IMG/VR virus record: IMGVR_UViG_3300049489_000384
Location: 1 to 38,226 of that record
Source: a virus
DNA: 38,226 nucleotides
Reading direction: 5' to 3' (one strand)
The number at the start of each line of letters is the position of its first letter. The first letter of the stretch is position 1. Both the position numbers and the translations under genes were made by a program. Positions 1-7,209 of the stretch are shown piece by piece. The notes under the pieces were generated by a model, which was not told the origin of the DNA, did no database searches, and saw only the letters and a program-made list of their open reading frames with translations.

Positions 1-9
1 CCCAAACGG
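1..9. repeat. Terminal 9-bp redundancy (left copy)
   Basis: The first nine bases (cccaaacgg) are identical to the last nine at 38218-38226. Collapsing them joins the methyltransferase reading frame so that it reads YDPNGLS, a typical motif of the phage cytosine methyltransferase target-recognition region. This is best read as an assembly overlap of a circular or circularly permuted genome, not as a biological attachment site. Confidence 0.75.
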
Positions 10-36
10 ATTGAGTTCGACTATTGCTTCCCAAGC

Positions 37-45
37 GGGGGGGGG
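37..45. repeat. Poly-G tract (G9) inside the methyltransferase gene
   Basis: Nine consecutive G sit exactly where the methyltransferase frame is lost. Other tracts of eight G lie at 211-218 in the same gene and at 37608-37615 just upstream of its start codon; I noticed none as long elsewhere. Such tracts are both common sequencing-error sites and known slippage sites in phase-variable methyltransferases; the sequence alone does not separate these. Confidence 0.8.
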
Positions 46-435
46 TAGGTGCAAAAACGGGGCTTTATCTTGTCAGACCTGTTTTAACACCAGATCGAAT
101 GGTGAAAAGGCAAAACGGAAGAAGAATGAAAAATCCAGGTGAAGATAGTTTTACCCTAACATCTCAAGATAAACACGGAATTTTCATTAGTGATAAGTAA
201 AACGGTCAGAGGGGGGGGCAGAGCGAGCTTGACTAAAAAGCATAATTGGGACAGTTATCCGATCAACGGACGTATCCGCCGCCTAACTCCAACAGAATGT
301 GAAAGACTACAGGGCTATCCTGATGGATGGACTGAAGGTGTTAGCGAAACCCAAAGGTATAAATGTCTTGGGAATGCGGTAACGGTGAATGTGATCGAGG
401 TGATTATGAACCGTCTGAAAGAAGTGGAGGGGTAG

Positions 436-978
436 ATGAACTGGAATAAGTTGAAGGATATAGATGACCTAATCCCAGAAGGAACTCATAGAATAGACTA
501 TATGAGTTCTAAGGAATTTCTTATTTGGTTTTGTGGATTCTTTGATGGAGAGGGGCATGTTCCTAGAAAAAGAAATAATGCCTTTTTGGATATTGCTCAA
601 GCATTAAATCCAGATAGACCAGTTAAATATTTATTTAATAGGATTAAAAAAGAATTTGGTGGAAGTTTGTATATTATAAAGAGTAAAAATCCTAAGCATT
701 TAGATACAATCAGATGGAGGATGAAAAGGGTTCACGATATTATTGATTTACTTAAAAAAATGGTTCCATATTTAACTATTAGACAGCCAGATGCTCTAGG
801 TCTTATTGAATATCTGCAATTAAATAGAAGAAGAAAAGTTTATGTATCTTCCGATGATTATAACAAACCATATAGAACTATAGCAAAAAAGTATGGTTGT
901 TCTGCAAATGCGATTACTCATATGAAAAAAGGCAGAAGAAACTATTTCTATACTTGGGAGAGCAAGCATGATGAATAG
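436..978 (+). CDS. LAGLIDADG homing endonuclease-like protein
   Basis: The 180-residue product carries one LAGLIDADG-type motif at residues 32-42 (FCGFFDGEGHV) followed by the basic mixed alpha/beta region usual for the family. One motif per chain implies a homodimer. The C-terminus (about 143-175, RTIAKKYGCSANAITHMKKG) looks like a small helix-turn-helix of the kind attached to homing endonucleases. It begins immediately after the methyltransferase stop and overlaps the next gene by 11 bp. The low-GC, AT-rich codon use differs from the flanking genes, consistent with a recently arrived mobile gene. Its target could be the neighbouring methyltransferase locus, but that is inference. Confidence 0.85.
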   Translation: MNWNKLKDIDDLIPEGTHRIDYMSSKEFLIWFCGFFDGEGHVPRKRNNAFLDIAQALNPDRPVKYLFNRIKKEFGGSLYIIKSKNPKHLDTIRWRMKRVHDIIDLLKKMVPYLTIRQPDALGLIEYLQLNRRRKVYVSSDDYNKPYRTIAKKYGCSANAITHMKKGRRNYFYTWESKHDE

Positions 979-1348
979 GATAAGCAAGCAAGAACTTATT
1001 ATTGGATTCTTGAGTACGTGCATTTTTGGAACTATCTGGCTACCAATCCTTACTTCGATGCTGTGGGGGCTAGGTGGTACGGTAAAAAAATCCATAAGAC
1101 GCTTCGGGGTCCCCATAGCTGTATTACTATTTACACACAACCCACTTTCTCTTTGTGGGATTTTCCCACTTTTCCTTGGGGATGGGTTTCCCGACCATAG
1201 AGAATCTACAAAAGACGAAGGCTCATGGCTTGGTAGACAAGTCGAGAAGATTCTGCCTGATGAATATGTCGGGGGATTAACGACTAAGTTAATTCCGGTT
1301 CTTTTACTTCAGATCGTGTGGCTTTTAATTATAGGAGGTAGGGCATGA
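968..1348 (+). CDS. Phage membrane protein, about three transmembrane segments
   Basis: 126 residues with hydrophobic segments near residues 9-35, 47-68 and 106-123. The charged central loop (PDHRESTKDEGSWLGRQVEKILPDEY) is predicted to be soluble. A GGGAG Shine-Dalgarno lies six bases before the first ATG, and the start overlaps the LAGLIDADG gene. The next gene overlaps by ATGA, so the genes are probably co-translated. Its role is unknown. Small multi-span proteins in the early region of phages can alter host membrane physiology, but no diagnostic motif is visible. Confidence 0.75.
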   Translation: MMNRISKQELIIGFLSTCIFGTIWLPILTSMLWGLGGTVKKSIRRFGVPIAVLLFTHNPLSLCGIFPLFLGDGFPDHRESTKDEGSWLGRQVEKILPDEYVGGLTTKLIPVLLLQIVWLLIIGGRA

Positions 1349-1536
1349 AATTAACCTTGGAGTACGAGCATGGAACTTACAGTGTGGAGGAAAAGGATGT
1401 TGTTTGTTTACCCGATGTGATGAGCTTGGTTGGTCAGTTACTTCGGGGGGCTGGGTTCTACTTTGATGGGGAGCCTGAGATCGTTAATGAGGACCGGGGG
1501 GTTCTTGGCAGGAGCGAAATGATTGATAAAGCATAA
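1345..1536 (+). CDS. Small hypothetical protein
   Basis: 63 residues, acidic, with no membrane segment or recognised motif. A strong AGGAGG precedes the ATG and the start overlaps the upstream stop by four bases (ATGA), a translational-coupling arrangement. Its 3' end overlaps the phosphoesterase start by 14 bp. Function not recognised. Confidence 0.65.
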   Translation: MKLTLEYEHGTYSVEEKDVVCLPDVMSLVGQLLRGAGFYFDGEPEIVNEDRGVLGRSEMIDKA

Positions 1537-2224
1537 AATTAAGAAGCCGTTGTACACCGAGAACGTCCTAGTAATTGCCGATACTCACATCCCGTTTGAA
1601 CACAAAAACTACCTAGACTTTTGCCTTGATGTTCAAAAGAGGTGTAAGTGTGGGACCGTGGTTCATATAGGGGATTTGGTTGATAATCACGCAATCTCTT
1701 ACCACGAACACGACCCTAATGGAAAGTCCCCCCATGACGAGATGAAAGAGGCTGACAAGCACCTAGAGAGGTGGTTTAAATCCTTCCCGAAGCTCAGAAT
1801 GTGTTTGGGTAACCACGATAGGTTGGTAGATCGTAAAGCAAAGACCGCCGGACTACCTGAGAGAGCCTTTCTAGCGTTTAGAGATATCTGGAGGCTCCCC
1901 AAAGAATGGGAAACAGACTTCGAGTACAAGCTATACGGAGTCAAGTATGTCCACGGTACAGGGTACTCAGGTAAACAAGCTCACGTTCAAGCTGCCTACG
2001 ACAATCGGTGTTCTACGGTTATGGGACACTTACACTCTGTCGGGGCAGTTCAGTACATAGATACTTCAGAGAAAGAAAACATATTTGGCATGAACGTAGG
2101 GTGCGGCATTGATAAGAGGTCCTACGCCTTTGCTTATGGGAAATACTTTAAGTTCAAACCAATCTTAGGGTGTGGGGTTGTGACGGATGGGGGAAAATAC
2201 GCACAGTTTTTTCCGATGGATTAA
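1523..2224 (+). CDS. Calcineurin-like metallophosphoesterase
   Basis: 233 residues with the ordered metal-binding motifs of the family: D-x-H at residues 20-22 (ADTH), GD at 50-51 (HIGDLVDNH), GNHD near residue 98 and a C-terminal GHLH near 172. These residues normally bind two metal ions and hydrolyse phosphomono- or diesters; the natural substrate cannot be read from sequence. The start is a TTG, chosen because AGGAG lies eight bases upstream and because the preceding gene is still open in another frame. Phage members may act on nucleotides or cyclic nucleotides, possibly in anti-defence, which is speculation here. It is the last plus-strand gene before the convergent late block. Confidence 0.9.
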   Translation: MIKHKIKKPLYTENVLVIADTHIPFEHKNYLDFCLDVQKRCKCGTVVHIGDLVDNHAISYHEHDPNGKSPHDEMKEADKHLERWFKSFPKLRMCLGNHDRLVDRKAKTAGLPERAFLAFRDIWRLPKEWETDFEYKLYGVKYVHGTGYSGKQAHVQAAYDNRCSTVMGHLHSVGAVQYIDTSEKENIFGMNVGCGIDKRSYAFAYGKYFKFKPILGCGVVTDGGKYAQFFPMD

Positions 2225-2235
2225 ATAGGAGGTAC

Positions 2236-2439
2236 TTATGGAATATAAATGGTATGTTCTGGACGGACCACTTCGGAAGTTTGATATGTGGAGAAGCGAG
2301 GTTCTTGGAAGTGAGTCCTATCTAAGTGTTCTTGCTGCTTCCCTGGATTGTACGCAAAAGTCGGGCGAAAGTACCCCATGACCCGGCTCCACACCTCACA
2401 AGGTTGTCTTTTATCTAACGGAATGTCTTTAGCTGTCAT
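2236..2439 (-). CDS. Small anaerobic ribonucleotide reductase (NrdD) C-terminus-like protein
   Basis: 67 residues. The segment from residue 14, CEVWSRVMGYFRP followed by NPGKQQEHLDR, matches the pattern of the NrdD C-terminus, where the glycine of RVxGY carries the glycyl radical and is followed by an N-x-GK-x-E signature. Here the candidate glycine is residue 22. A full NrdD is about 600-700 residues, so this is a free-standing tail only. It might act as a spare radical domain, as GrcA does for pyruvate formate-lyase, or merely share the fold. AGGGGG precedes the ATG by five bases. It is the most promoter-distal gene of the late block. No full-length reductase or activase is in the window. 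Confidence 0.7.
   Translation of the reverse strand: MTAKDIPLDKRQPCEVWSRVMGYFRPTFAYNPGKQQEHLDRTHFQEPRFSTYQTSEVVRPEHTIYIP
2238..2381 (+). CDS. Possible 47-aa plus-strand ORF antisense to the glycyl-radical-like gene
   Basis: A perfect AGGAGG lies four bases upstream of an ATG that opens a 47-residue frame beginning MEYKWYVLDGPLRKFD. It follows the phosphoesterase by 13 bp, so it could be the last early gene. However, almost its whole length is complementary to the better supported minus-strand gene at 2236-2439. I keep it at low confidence because of the ribosome-binding site. Confidence 0.3.
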   Translation: MEYKWYVLDGPLRKFDMWRSEVLGSESYLSVLAASLDCTQKSGESTP

Positions 2440-2477
2440 TTAAACCCCCTATTAAAAATAGAGCATTTAAGCTATAT

Positions 2478-2615
2478 TTACCAACCTGAACTAATCCCCC
2501 AAGCTGGGCATGTATGATTTTCATACAAGATTTGTTCGATTTTCTTACATCCGCAAGGGTAATTTGTGGGGTTATCTTGAGTTGAACAGGTTGAAGAGGG
2601 AGAAGCTGTTTCCAT
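2478..2615 (-). CDS. Small Cys-containing protein (45 aa)
   Basis: A 45-residue frame starts METASPSST and carries NYPCGCKK and HTCPAW, a possible metal-binding Cys set. GAGG lies six bases upstream of the ATG. It overlaps the end of the upstream membrane protein gene by 44 bp in another frame and fills what would otherwise be an empty gap, continuing the pattern of overlapping small genes here. No family recognised. Confidence 0.5.
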   Translation of the reverse strand: METASPSSTCSTQDNPTNYPCGCKKIEQILYENHTCPAWGISSGW

Positions 2616-2853
2616 GTTTATCCTCAGTGGAGTTGATTACTACTCCTGAGTTGTTTCCCACTGTGGGAATGTGGGGCTTCACGAACTTAGACTTAACAAC
2701 TGTGTACACACTAAAGCAAACAGTGAATATGACCGCCATACAAAAGATATTCACGATGTTCTTGGCGTAGTTACGACCATCCAAAAATCCGGAGAAGAAC
2801 TTTGACCAACTCCAAGGCTCGCTTACTTTAAGTTCTTTTGAATTTTCATCCAT
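2572..2853 (-). CDS. Single-span membrane protein, possibly lysis-associated
   Basis: 93 residues from the ATG preceded by GGGAG (six-base spacing); longer in-frame starts lack a ribosome site and would overrun two other genes. One hydrophobic helix spans about residues 31-57 (IVNIFCMAVIFTVCFSVY). A short cytoplasmic-type N-terminus precedes it and a polar C-terminal tail follows. It overlaps the 30-residue membrane peptide gene. Its size, single helix and position in a cluster of tiny membrane genes at the end of the structural block fit a holin-like or spanin-like role, without a diagnostic motif such as a lipobox. Confidence 0.6.
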   Translation of the reverse strand: MDENSKELKVSEPWSWSKFFSGFLDGRNYAKNIVNIFCMAVIFTVCFSVYTVVKSKFVKPHIPTVGNNSGVVINSTEDKHGNSFSLFNLFNSR

Positions 2854-2915
2854 ACATAGCTCCCAGTGATCGCCCCTGTGATATAAGCCAGAACCATCCA
2901 AAGAATAAACGTCAT
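2823..2915 (-). CDS. 30-aa transmembrane micro-protein
   Basis: The frame encodes MTFILWMVLAYITGAITG and 12 more residues ending in a basic tail: one hydrophobic helix and little else. GGAGG lies six bases upstream and the ATG overlaps the previous stop (ATGA). It lies inside the overlap zone between two other membrane genes. Its coupling and composition suggest a real lysis- or membrane-acting peptide, though 30 residues is short enough for chance. Confidence 0.5.
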   Translation of the reverse strand: MTFILWMVLAYITGAITGSYVWMKIQKNLK

Positions 2916-3166
2916 TCCATACCTCCATGTGTAACATTACATTTTGCTTCTACTCTAGTAACTCTATCTCCAAGATGGTCTATTTTTTTCCATGCGGCTG
3001 AGATAAGGGTGTCTCTTTTTTCTAACTCTTTATCCATTCTAAGAACGCTAGTCCCTAAATTAGAAATCTGTGAAGTTATCTTACTCGCCCACCAAATACT
3101 TGCGGCTCCGTGAATTAAAATTGCGAGTATAACTCCTATGCCAGCCCAACCTATCTGAACACTCAT
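2912..3166 (-). CDS. Membrane-anchored coiled-coil protein (holin/spanin-like position)
   Basis: 84 residues. An N-terminal hydrophobic helix (about residues 5-25) is followed by a predicted coiled coil (SNLGTSVLRMDKELEKR, then a WKKIDHLGDRVTRVEAKC segment). The second ATG of a close pair is chosen because AAGGAG lies seven bases before it; the first ATG is too close. This helix-plus-coil layout is frequent in small phage proteins next to lysis genes and is consistent with an inner-membrane spanin or accessory holin. No experimental family name can be given. Confidence 0.65.
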   Translation of the reverse strand: MSVQIGWAGIGVILAILIHGAASIWWASKITSQISNLGTSVLRMDKELEKRDTLISAAWKKIDHLGDRVTRVEAKCNVTHGGME

Positions 3167-3178
3167 TACCATTCTCCT

Positions 3179-3967
3179 TTACTTAAGCGCAATAAATTGA
3201 CCAACAGTCATACCGCCACCATTCGCTGCATCCTTCATTAGTTTTCCTGCGGTTCCTTCTGTTGTGTAGGGGTCTAAATCTGCAGTCCATGGGTCACCCG
3301 CCGTTCCTGCAGCATTCATCTTCTCACCCATAGTTCCAGTATTGTTATGTGAGGCAGCAACGGCTTCCCAAACCGCATTAGCACAAGAGGCGGCTGTTAC
3401 CAAATCCCCTTCGGATGTAATGGTTGCGGATAAGCTTGCAAACCCCTTCATAACACTCCCATCCAATGTTCCATTTCCAACGAGGGTCGCAATCATTCGA
3501 GTGATAAGGTTTAGGCCACTTGTTACCTGTCCGGAACCAATTAAATCTGCGGCAAGTGACACGCTTCCAGACATCCCTGCGGCTGAGATTGTTCCACTTC
3601 CAGACAAGTTGGCTAGGAGTTGGATTAAGATTGTAAGGGCTGCTGTTGAAACTGTGCCAGATCCAGTCAAGGTTGCCTGACATGGACGAGCAGATAGAAG
3701 CCCTGCGGTTGTGACATCACCTTCACCACGAACGGAGTAGAATGAGGACATCCCGCCATCTTTAATCGCCATCCCACCAAATTGGTAAGGGGGACCGTAA
3801 CCATCGGGATAGCCCGACTTCAGGTTAAAGCTCCCCTCACCAACAAAGTGATTCATAAACTGTTCAGGGCGATTGTAGCTAGAACGATTCACGCATTGAA
3901 TTGCAGCCCCACCCCTATTTCGGATAGGCTCTGCACTCAATACGGATATGTTCTGTAATAATCCCAT
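3179..3967 (-). CDS. Repeat-containing virion appendage protein
   Basis: 262 residues from the ATG at 3967, preceded by GGAG and placed two bases after the upstream stop. The central part repeats a G-[SN]-G-x-[VLI] pattern at least five times (TLTGSGTV, NLSGSGTI, DLIGSGQV, TLVGNGTL, TITSEGDL), about 28-30 residues apart, which suggests a beta-solenoid or trimeric fibre shaft. The C-terminus (AVWEAVAASHNNTGTMGE, then AGKLMKDA) resembles the short domain ending many phage tail and fibre proteins. Position after two large appendage genes supports a receptor-binding or fibre role. Confidence 0.65.
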   Translation of the reverse strand: MGLLQNISVLSAEPIRNRGGAAIQCVNRSSYNRPEQFMNHFVGEGSFNLKSGYPDGYGPPYQFGGMAIKDGGMSSFYSVRGEGDVTTAGLLSARPCQATLTGSGTVSTAALTILIQLLANLSGSGTISAAGMSGSVSLAADLIGSGQVTSGLNLITRMIATLVGNGTLDGSVMKGFASLSATITSEGDLVTAASCANAVWEAVAASHNNTGTMGEKMNAAGTAGDPWTADLDPYTTEGTAGKLMKDAANGGGMTVGQFIALK

Positions 3968-3968
3968 T

Positions 3969-6050
3969 CTAACTCCAAGCGAAATCGCAGTATCCCATGA
4001 AGGCCGTACCACTTGCTGTCACGGCTCCTGCATGGTGTAAGAACATTAGACACGCTCCATCTCGCACTCTAGGAAGGCTCGGAAGCTGATTCATCAAGTC
4101 ACGCTCGGCAGCAACAAACGCTGTCGTGAGAGGAATTGACGCTATCGGCTTACACACAATCACATCCACCGCCGCATCAGCCGTAGCTTGAGCCGCAGAG
4201 AATTGGAGGGAGTCCACTTGACGAATCCCATAATCCCCCGCTTGAAGTGGAATGAATGGCCCATATTTTCCTGCGCCTACACCACTATGAGGGATGTGAG
4301 CTACTACGTCAGAGGCCATATTGTTAATAGTCGCCCCAATCGCTCTGTCCTTAGTCCCCGCCTGATTGGTGTACTTAATCACCGTGGTCGCTGCGTTAGC
4401 TCCATTTGATAGAGCGTTATCTAGGACGTAATACATCCTAACGCCTTGACCATGAGTTCCAGACTCATCAGCCCTAGGAATAAGCGGTGTACATATCACA
4501 TCGTCAATCGTCCCATCGAAGTCTGTCGTTGGGGTAAATGCGAGTGTGTAGTCAGTCGTTCCGCAAACAATGGTTTCTTCAAAGTCTGCGTTTGTGCTAC
4601 GAGCAGTTCCACTTGTACCACCGAGCGAAGCTGTAACACTTCCCGCCGTTCTACCTGCAACCGTGAAAGTAATCCTGTACGGACACTTCTGAGTTACGGG
4701 CATTAATGTCTGCTCGGCTGTTAGTGTATTCCCTGCTGTGTGGAGGATGTTGTTTGAGTTATACGCCCATCCAGTATTCAGAGTCCAACCATTCGCATTA
4801 CCAGTAAATGTTCCGTTGTAAAGCGTACCGTCAGAGTTCGCCCATCGGACATCATCCCAATAAACTGAGAATGCTTGGTTTTTATCCACAACAACCTTCA
4901 TACCGATAGATATAACAGCGTCTTTATCGGTAGATGTTATTTGTGAAACATCCAATCGAACTCTCGTCCAAGTGTTTGCGGTTAAAGCAGGGAGCGTCAC
5001 ATCCTGAGAGGATGCAAGACTCGCTGTTTCATCCGTACAGAATGAAATATCTCCCGCAGCAAGATTGATGGTAGACCTAACCCACGCATAGATGTATTTC
5101 GAATAGACGTAGTTGTAGGCTGTAGTAGCTAGAGCCACGACACGGCTTCCCACAATACCTGTAGTGAATGTGTCGTTACTAACTGTCAGCTTCACGCAAC
5201 TAGCTCCCGCACCACCACCTGTCACACCCTCAGTCGCTTTTACGACTAGAGAGTTTGCGGTGTTAGCAGGGGTTTGTTCATTCCATCCAACCTGACAATC
5301 ATGCACGATATTTCCTGTGTAGGCATCCGATCCATGACAGGCTTGGATAGCAGCAGAGTCAGTCCTTAATCTCGGATAAACTCCAAGAACGTCTACGAGT
5401 GATAGAACACTCGCCACACCAGTTGCGGCATTAGTCCAAGCCCCGAAGTTTACTAAGTGCTTAGTGTCGGTAGACACATCTCCACCATGCCACATAGCTC
5501 CTTCGGTTAAATCGTTGTAGGGGATAAACGCCCCATAAATAGGTTGCACAGAAACCAAGTCCACAGTTCCCGCGAATGTTGCGTCAGGTGTAAACTTAAT
5601 GGTCTTGTCCGTTGCGCCACAAACAATCGTTTCCCTAAAAGTAGCAGACGATGAACGTGCAGTCCCGTTAGTTCCACCCAAAGACACTGTGATAGAACCT
5701 GCCGACCTTACGAGTGTAAATACGACTATATAAGCCTGTCCTCTAGTCATACGGATTGTCTGAGAGAGAGTCGAAACGTCTGCGTTAGCAGTACGAGTCA
5801 TTAAATGAGTAGCAGGGGTATACGCCCAGTTAGAGGAACCAATCACCCAAGGCTGTTCTGACGTAACAAAGTCAGCATTTAGCACCATATTCCCATGAAG
5901 GTACTGAGCAGGATTTCCGTTTCCCTGTGTCAAGTCATACCAATTTCCTGCAACCGCAGTACCACCTGCGTACAACTTAATGAAGTCCTGTCTCCAAAAC
6001 TTCCCCGCTGTGACTTCACTGATAAAATTATCTACACTTGTAAAGCTCAT
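3969..6050 (-). CDS. Large virion appendage protein with duplicated jelly-roll-like modules
   Basis: 693 residues from the ATG at 6050, preceded by AAGGAG. It has two about 95-residue tandem-related modules (roughly residues 95-190 and 415-510). Both carry a SLGGT-x-GTARS core, ETIVCG-T-D and a D-x-T-F-x-G-T-[VI]-D-x-V ending, typical of carbohydrate-binding beta-sandwiches. Between them is a third, different sandwich-like region ending VYWDDVRW. The outer parts (N-terminal about 75 residues, the AMWHGGDVSTDTKH block and the last about 170 residues) align with the neighbouring 286-residue protein at 6064-6924. The simplest reading is a structural protein that gained carbohydrate-binding insertions, suiting receptor or surface-glycan binding. 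Confidence 0.7.
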   Translation of the reverse strand: MSFTSVDNFISEVTAGKFWRQDFIKLYAGGTAVAGNWYDLTQGNGNPAQYLHGNMVLNADFVTSEQPWVIGSSNWAYTPATHLMTRTANADVSTLSQTIRMTRGQAYIVVFTLVRSAGSITVSLGGTNGTARSSSATFRETIVCGATDKTIKFTPDATFAGTVDLVSVQPIYGAFIPYNDLTEGAMWHGGDVSTDTKHLVNFGAWTNAATGVASVLSLVDVLGVYPRLRTDSAAIQACHGSDAYTGNIVHDCQVGWNEQTPANTANSLVVKATEGVTGGGAGASCVKLTVSNDTFTTGIVGSRVVALATTAYNYVYSKYIYAWVRSTINLAAGDISFCTDETASLASSQDVTLPALTANTWTRVRLDVSQITSTDKDAVISIGMKVVVDKNQAFSVYWDDVRWANSDGTLYNGTFTGNANGWTLNTGWAYNSNNILHTAGNTLTAEQTLMPVTQKCPYRITFTVAGRTAGSVTASLGGTSGTARSTNADFEETIVCGTTDYTLAFTPTTDFDGTIDDVICTPLIPRADESGTHGQGVRMYYVLDNALSNGANAATTVIKYTNQAGTKDRAIGATINNMASDVVAHIPHSGVGAGKYGPFIPLQAGDYGIRQVDSLQFSAAQATADAAVDVIVCKPIASIPLTTAFVAAERDLMNQLPSLPRVRDGACLMFLHHAGAVTASGTAFMGYCDFAWS

Positions 6051-6063
6051 GTATTTCTCCTTT

Positions 6064-6924
6064 TTAAGATGTCCATATCGTTGTAATTTCTCCAATGTAA
6101 GGAGCTGATGCTATTGTCCCTGGGGGCATAACTAGGAAATTAAGATACGCTCCGTCATAAATTCTTGGAAAACTTGGCTTGTCTTTAATGAAGTCGAACT
6201 CAGAAAAAGCTCCAACTTCTCGAATCATCATCGTTGCGATGGGCTTCACCAATACGAGGCAAGCAAGACCGCCATTGGCTCCCATAAAAGTTATACTTTC
6301 AACACTTCTAATTCCTTTATCTCCTGCCATTAACTGTATGAAAGCACTGTATTGATTTAGTCCTGCGGTGTGAGAGTTGACTATAGTTCCAATAAATGTC
6401 GAAGTATTTGTGAGAGATATTTTAGATACTCGGCCAGAGACACCATCGGAGTTTGTATAATTGATTTGAAATGCCTGACCACCGATATAAGGATTGGTCG
6501 CTACAAGAAATGCTTGGACTCCAAGACCATCTGTGTATCTAGGAAGAGTTGTCGTGTTGTCAAATGGTTGAATATCCGTAGAGTCCATATCAATCAATGG
6601 GTAGTAAAGAAGATAGTCGCAAAGAATAAGTGGGGCGGGTGTGCTAGTAGCACCAGTTCCAATCATTGTGATTTTGTGGAGAAACTTCTTATCAGGAGAT
6701 ACGTCACCTCCATGCCAAAGCCCCTTCTTATACCAAGACGTTGGGATGGTAGCTTCAAGTTCCCCACCTACATAATAGTTCGGCGTAGGATTCCCTGTCG
6801 TCATAGAAAGGTCAACCCAATAACCTGCGGTGGATGCAATAGCCGAGACTTTGCGAAAGGTGGCATAAGTAAACTTCCCCTGTTCGTAAGCCTGATCTAT
6901 TACAGCTCGTAGGTTATTAGCCAT
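6064..6924 (-). CDS. Virion structural protein, short paralogue of the next gene
   Basis: 286 residues. Shared landmarks with the 693-residue protein downstream include the N-terminal GYWVDLSMTTGNPTPNYYVGG versus GNWYDLTQGNGNPAQYLHG, LWHGGDVSPDKKFLH versus MWHGGDVSTDTKHLV, LMAGDKGIRSVESITF versus LQAGDYGIRQVDSLQF, and the C-terminal PSFPRIYDGAYLNFL versus PSLPRVRDGACLMFL. This marks a gene duplication. It lacks the jelly-roll insertions, so it probably represents the ancestral backbone. Likely a head or tail surface protein; the exact role is unknown. Confidence 0.65.
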   Translation of the reverse strand: MANNLRAVIDQAYEQGKFTYATFRKVSAIASTAGYWVDLSMTTGNPTPNYYVGGELEATIPTSWYKKGLWHGGDVSPDKKFLHKITMIGTGATSTPAPLILCDYLLYYPLIDMDSTDIQPFDNTTTLPRYTDGLGVQAFLVATNPYIGGQAFQINYTNSDGVSGRVSKISLTNTSTFIGTIVNSHTAGLNQYSAFIQLMAGDKGIRSVESITFMGANGGLACLVLVKPIATMMIREVGAFSEFDFIKDKPSFPRIYDGAYLNFLVMPPGTIASAPYIGEITTIWTS

Positions 6925-7075
6925 TCCATGCCTCTATTTGAGCTACGATGGCATTGAGTTGAGCCAAGAGTGTGTTGGCTGCCACGGAGTCCACGGACAT
7001 CACATCAGAGTAGAGACAGTATTCTCCATTTGGGTCTTGGACCATCACACCTTCCACCAAATTAAATCTATCCAT
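6917..7075 (-). CDS. 52-aa hypothetical protein
   Basis: A 52-residue frame beginning MDRFNLVEGVMVQDPNGEY and ending with an amphipathic helix (TLLAQLNAIVAQIEAW). A GGTGGG ribosome site precedes it. It overlaps the previous small gene by 8 bp and the next structural gene by 8 bp, so the three starts are coupled. The conserved-looking overlap architecture supports coding; function unknown. Confidence 0.6.
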   Translation of the reverse strand: MDRFNLVEGVMVQDPNGEYCLYSDVMSVDSVAANTLLAQLNAIVAQIEAWNG

Positions 7076-7208
7076 TCATCCCACCTTGTCCTATGCAAGT
7101 GATGTTTATGTTAAGAAGGATTGTGCCTGTATGTTCACAGTTCCTAACGGGCGCACCATCCACCACGGAACACTCAACTCCACATTCTTTACAGGTATAG
7201 TTTTCCAT
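7068..7208 (-). CDS. 46-aa zinc-ribbon-like protein
   Basis: The frame begins MENYTCKECGVEC and has a further Cys near residue 24 and a late Cys, giving a C-x2-C-x3-C arrangement like a degenerate zinc ribbon. It starts one base after the upstream stop and overlaps the next small gene by 8 bp. Short Cys-rich accessory proteins inside structural operons are common; no function assigned. Confidence 0.55.
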   Translation of the reverse strand: MENYTCKECGVECSVVDGAPVRNCEHTGTILLNINITCIGQGGMNG

Positions 7209-7209
7209 C

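Larger units (their letters stand above)
1..435 (+). pseudogene. C5 cytosine DNA methyltransferase, C-terminal part, with two apparent frameshifts
   Basis: This continues the gene that starts at 37628 and runs off the right end. Positions 1-36 encode the target-recognition stretch NGLSSTIASQA. The frame then breaks at a run of nine G (37-45); with eight G it would read AGGVGAKTGLYLVRPVLTPDR, which fits the family. A second break lies at about 180-198: the middle segment hits a stop at 198-200, while the correct C-terminal frame is already open, and dropping one T from the run at 181-184 restores it. The terminal segment carries motif IX (RRLTPTECERLQGYPDGW) and motif X (RYKCLGNAVTVNVIEVI). 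All conserved motifs survive, so loss is recent, or these are homopolymer sequencing errors, or the G tract switches expression. It is followed directly by a LAGLIDADG gene. Confidence 0.85.

Noticed and set aside
1-9. Attachment site (att) or packaging terminus
   Set aside because: Nine bases only, both copies inside one gene, and no integrase is present; an assembly overlap explains it.
2510-3113. Plus-strand frames of 86 and 91 codons opposite the small membrane genes
   Set aside because: No ribosome sites, wrong strand for the block, and the minus-strand genes form a coherent coupled series.
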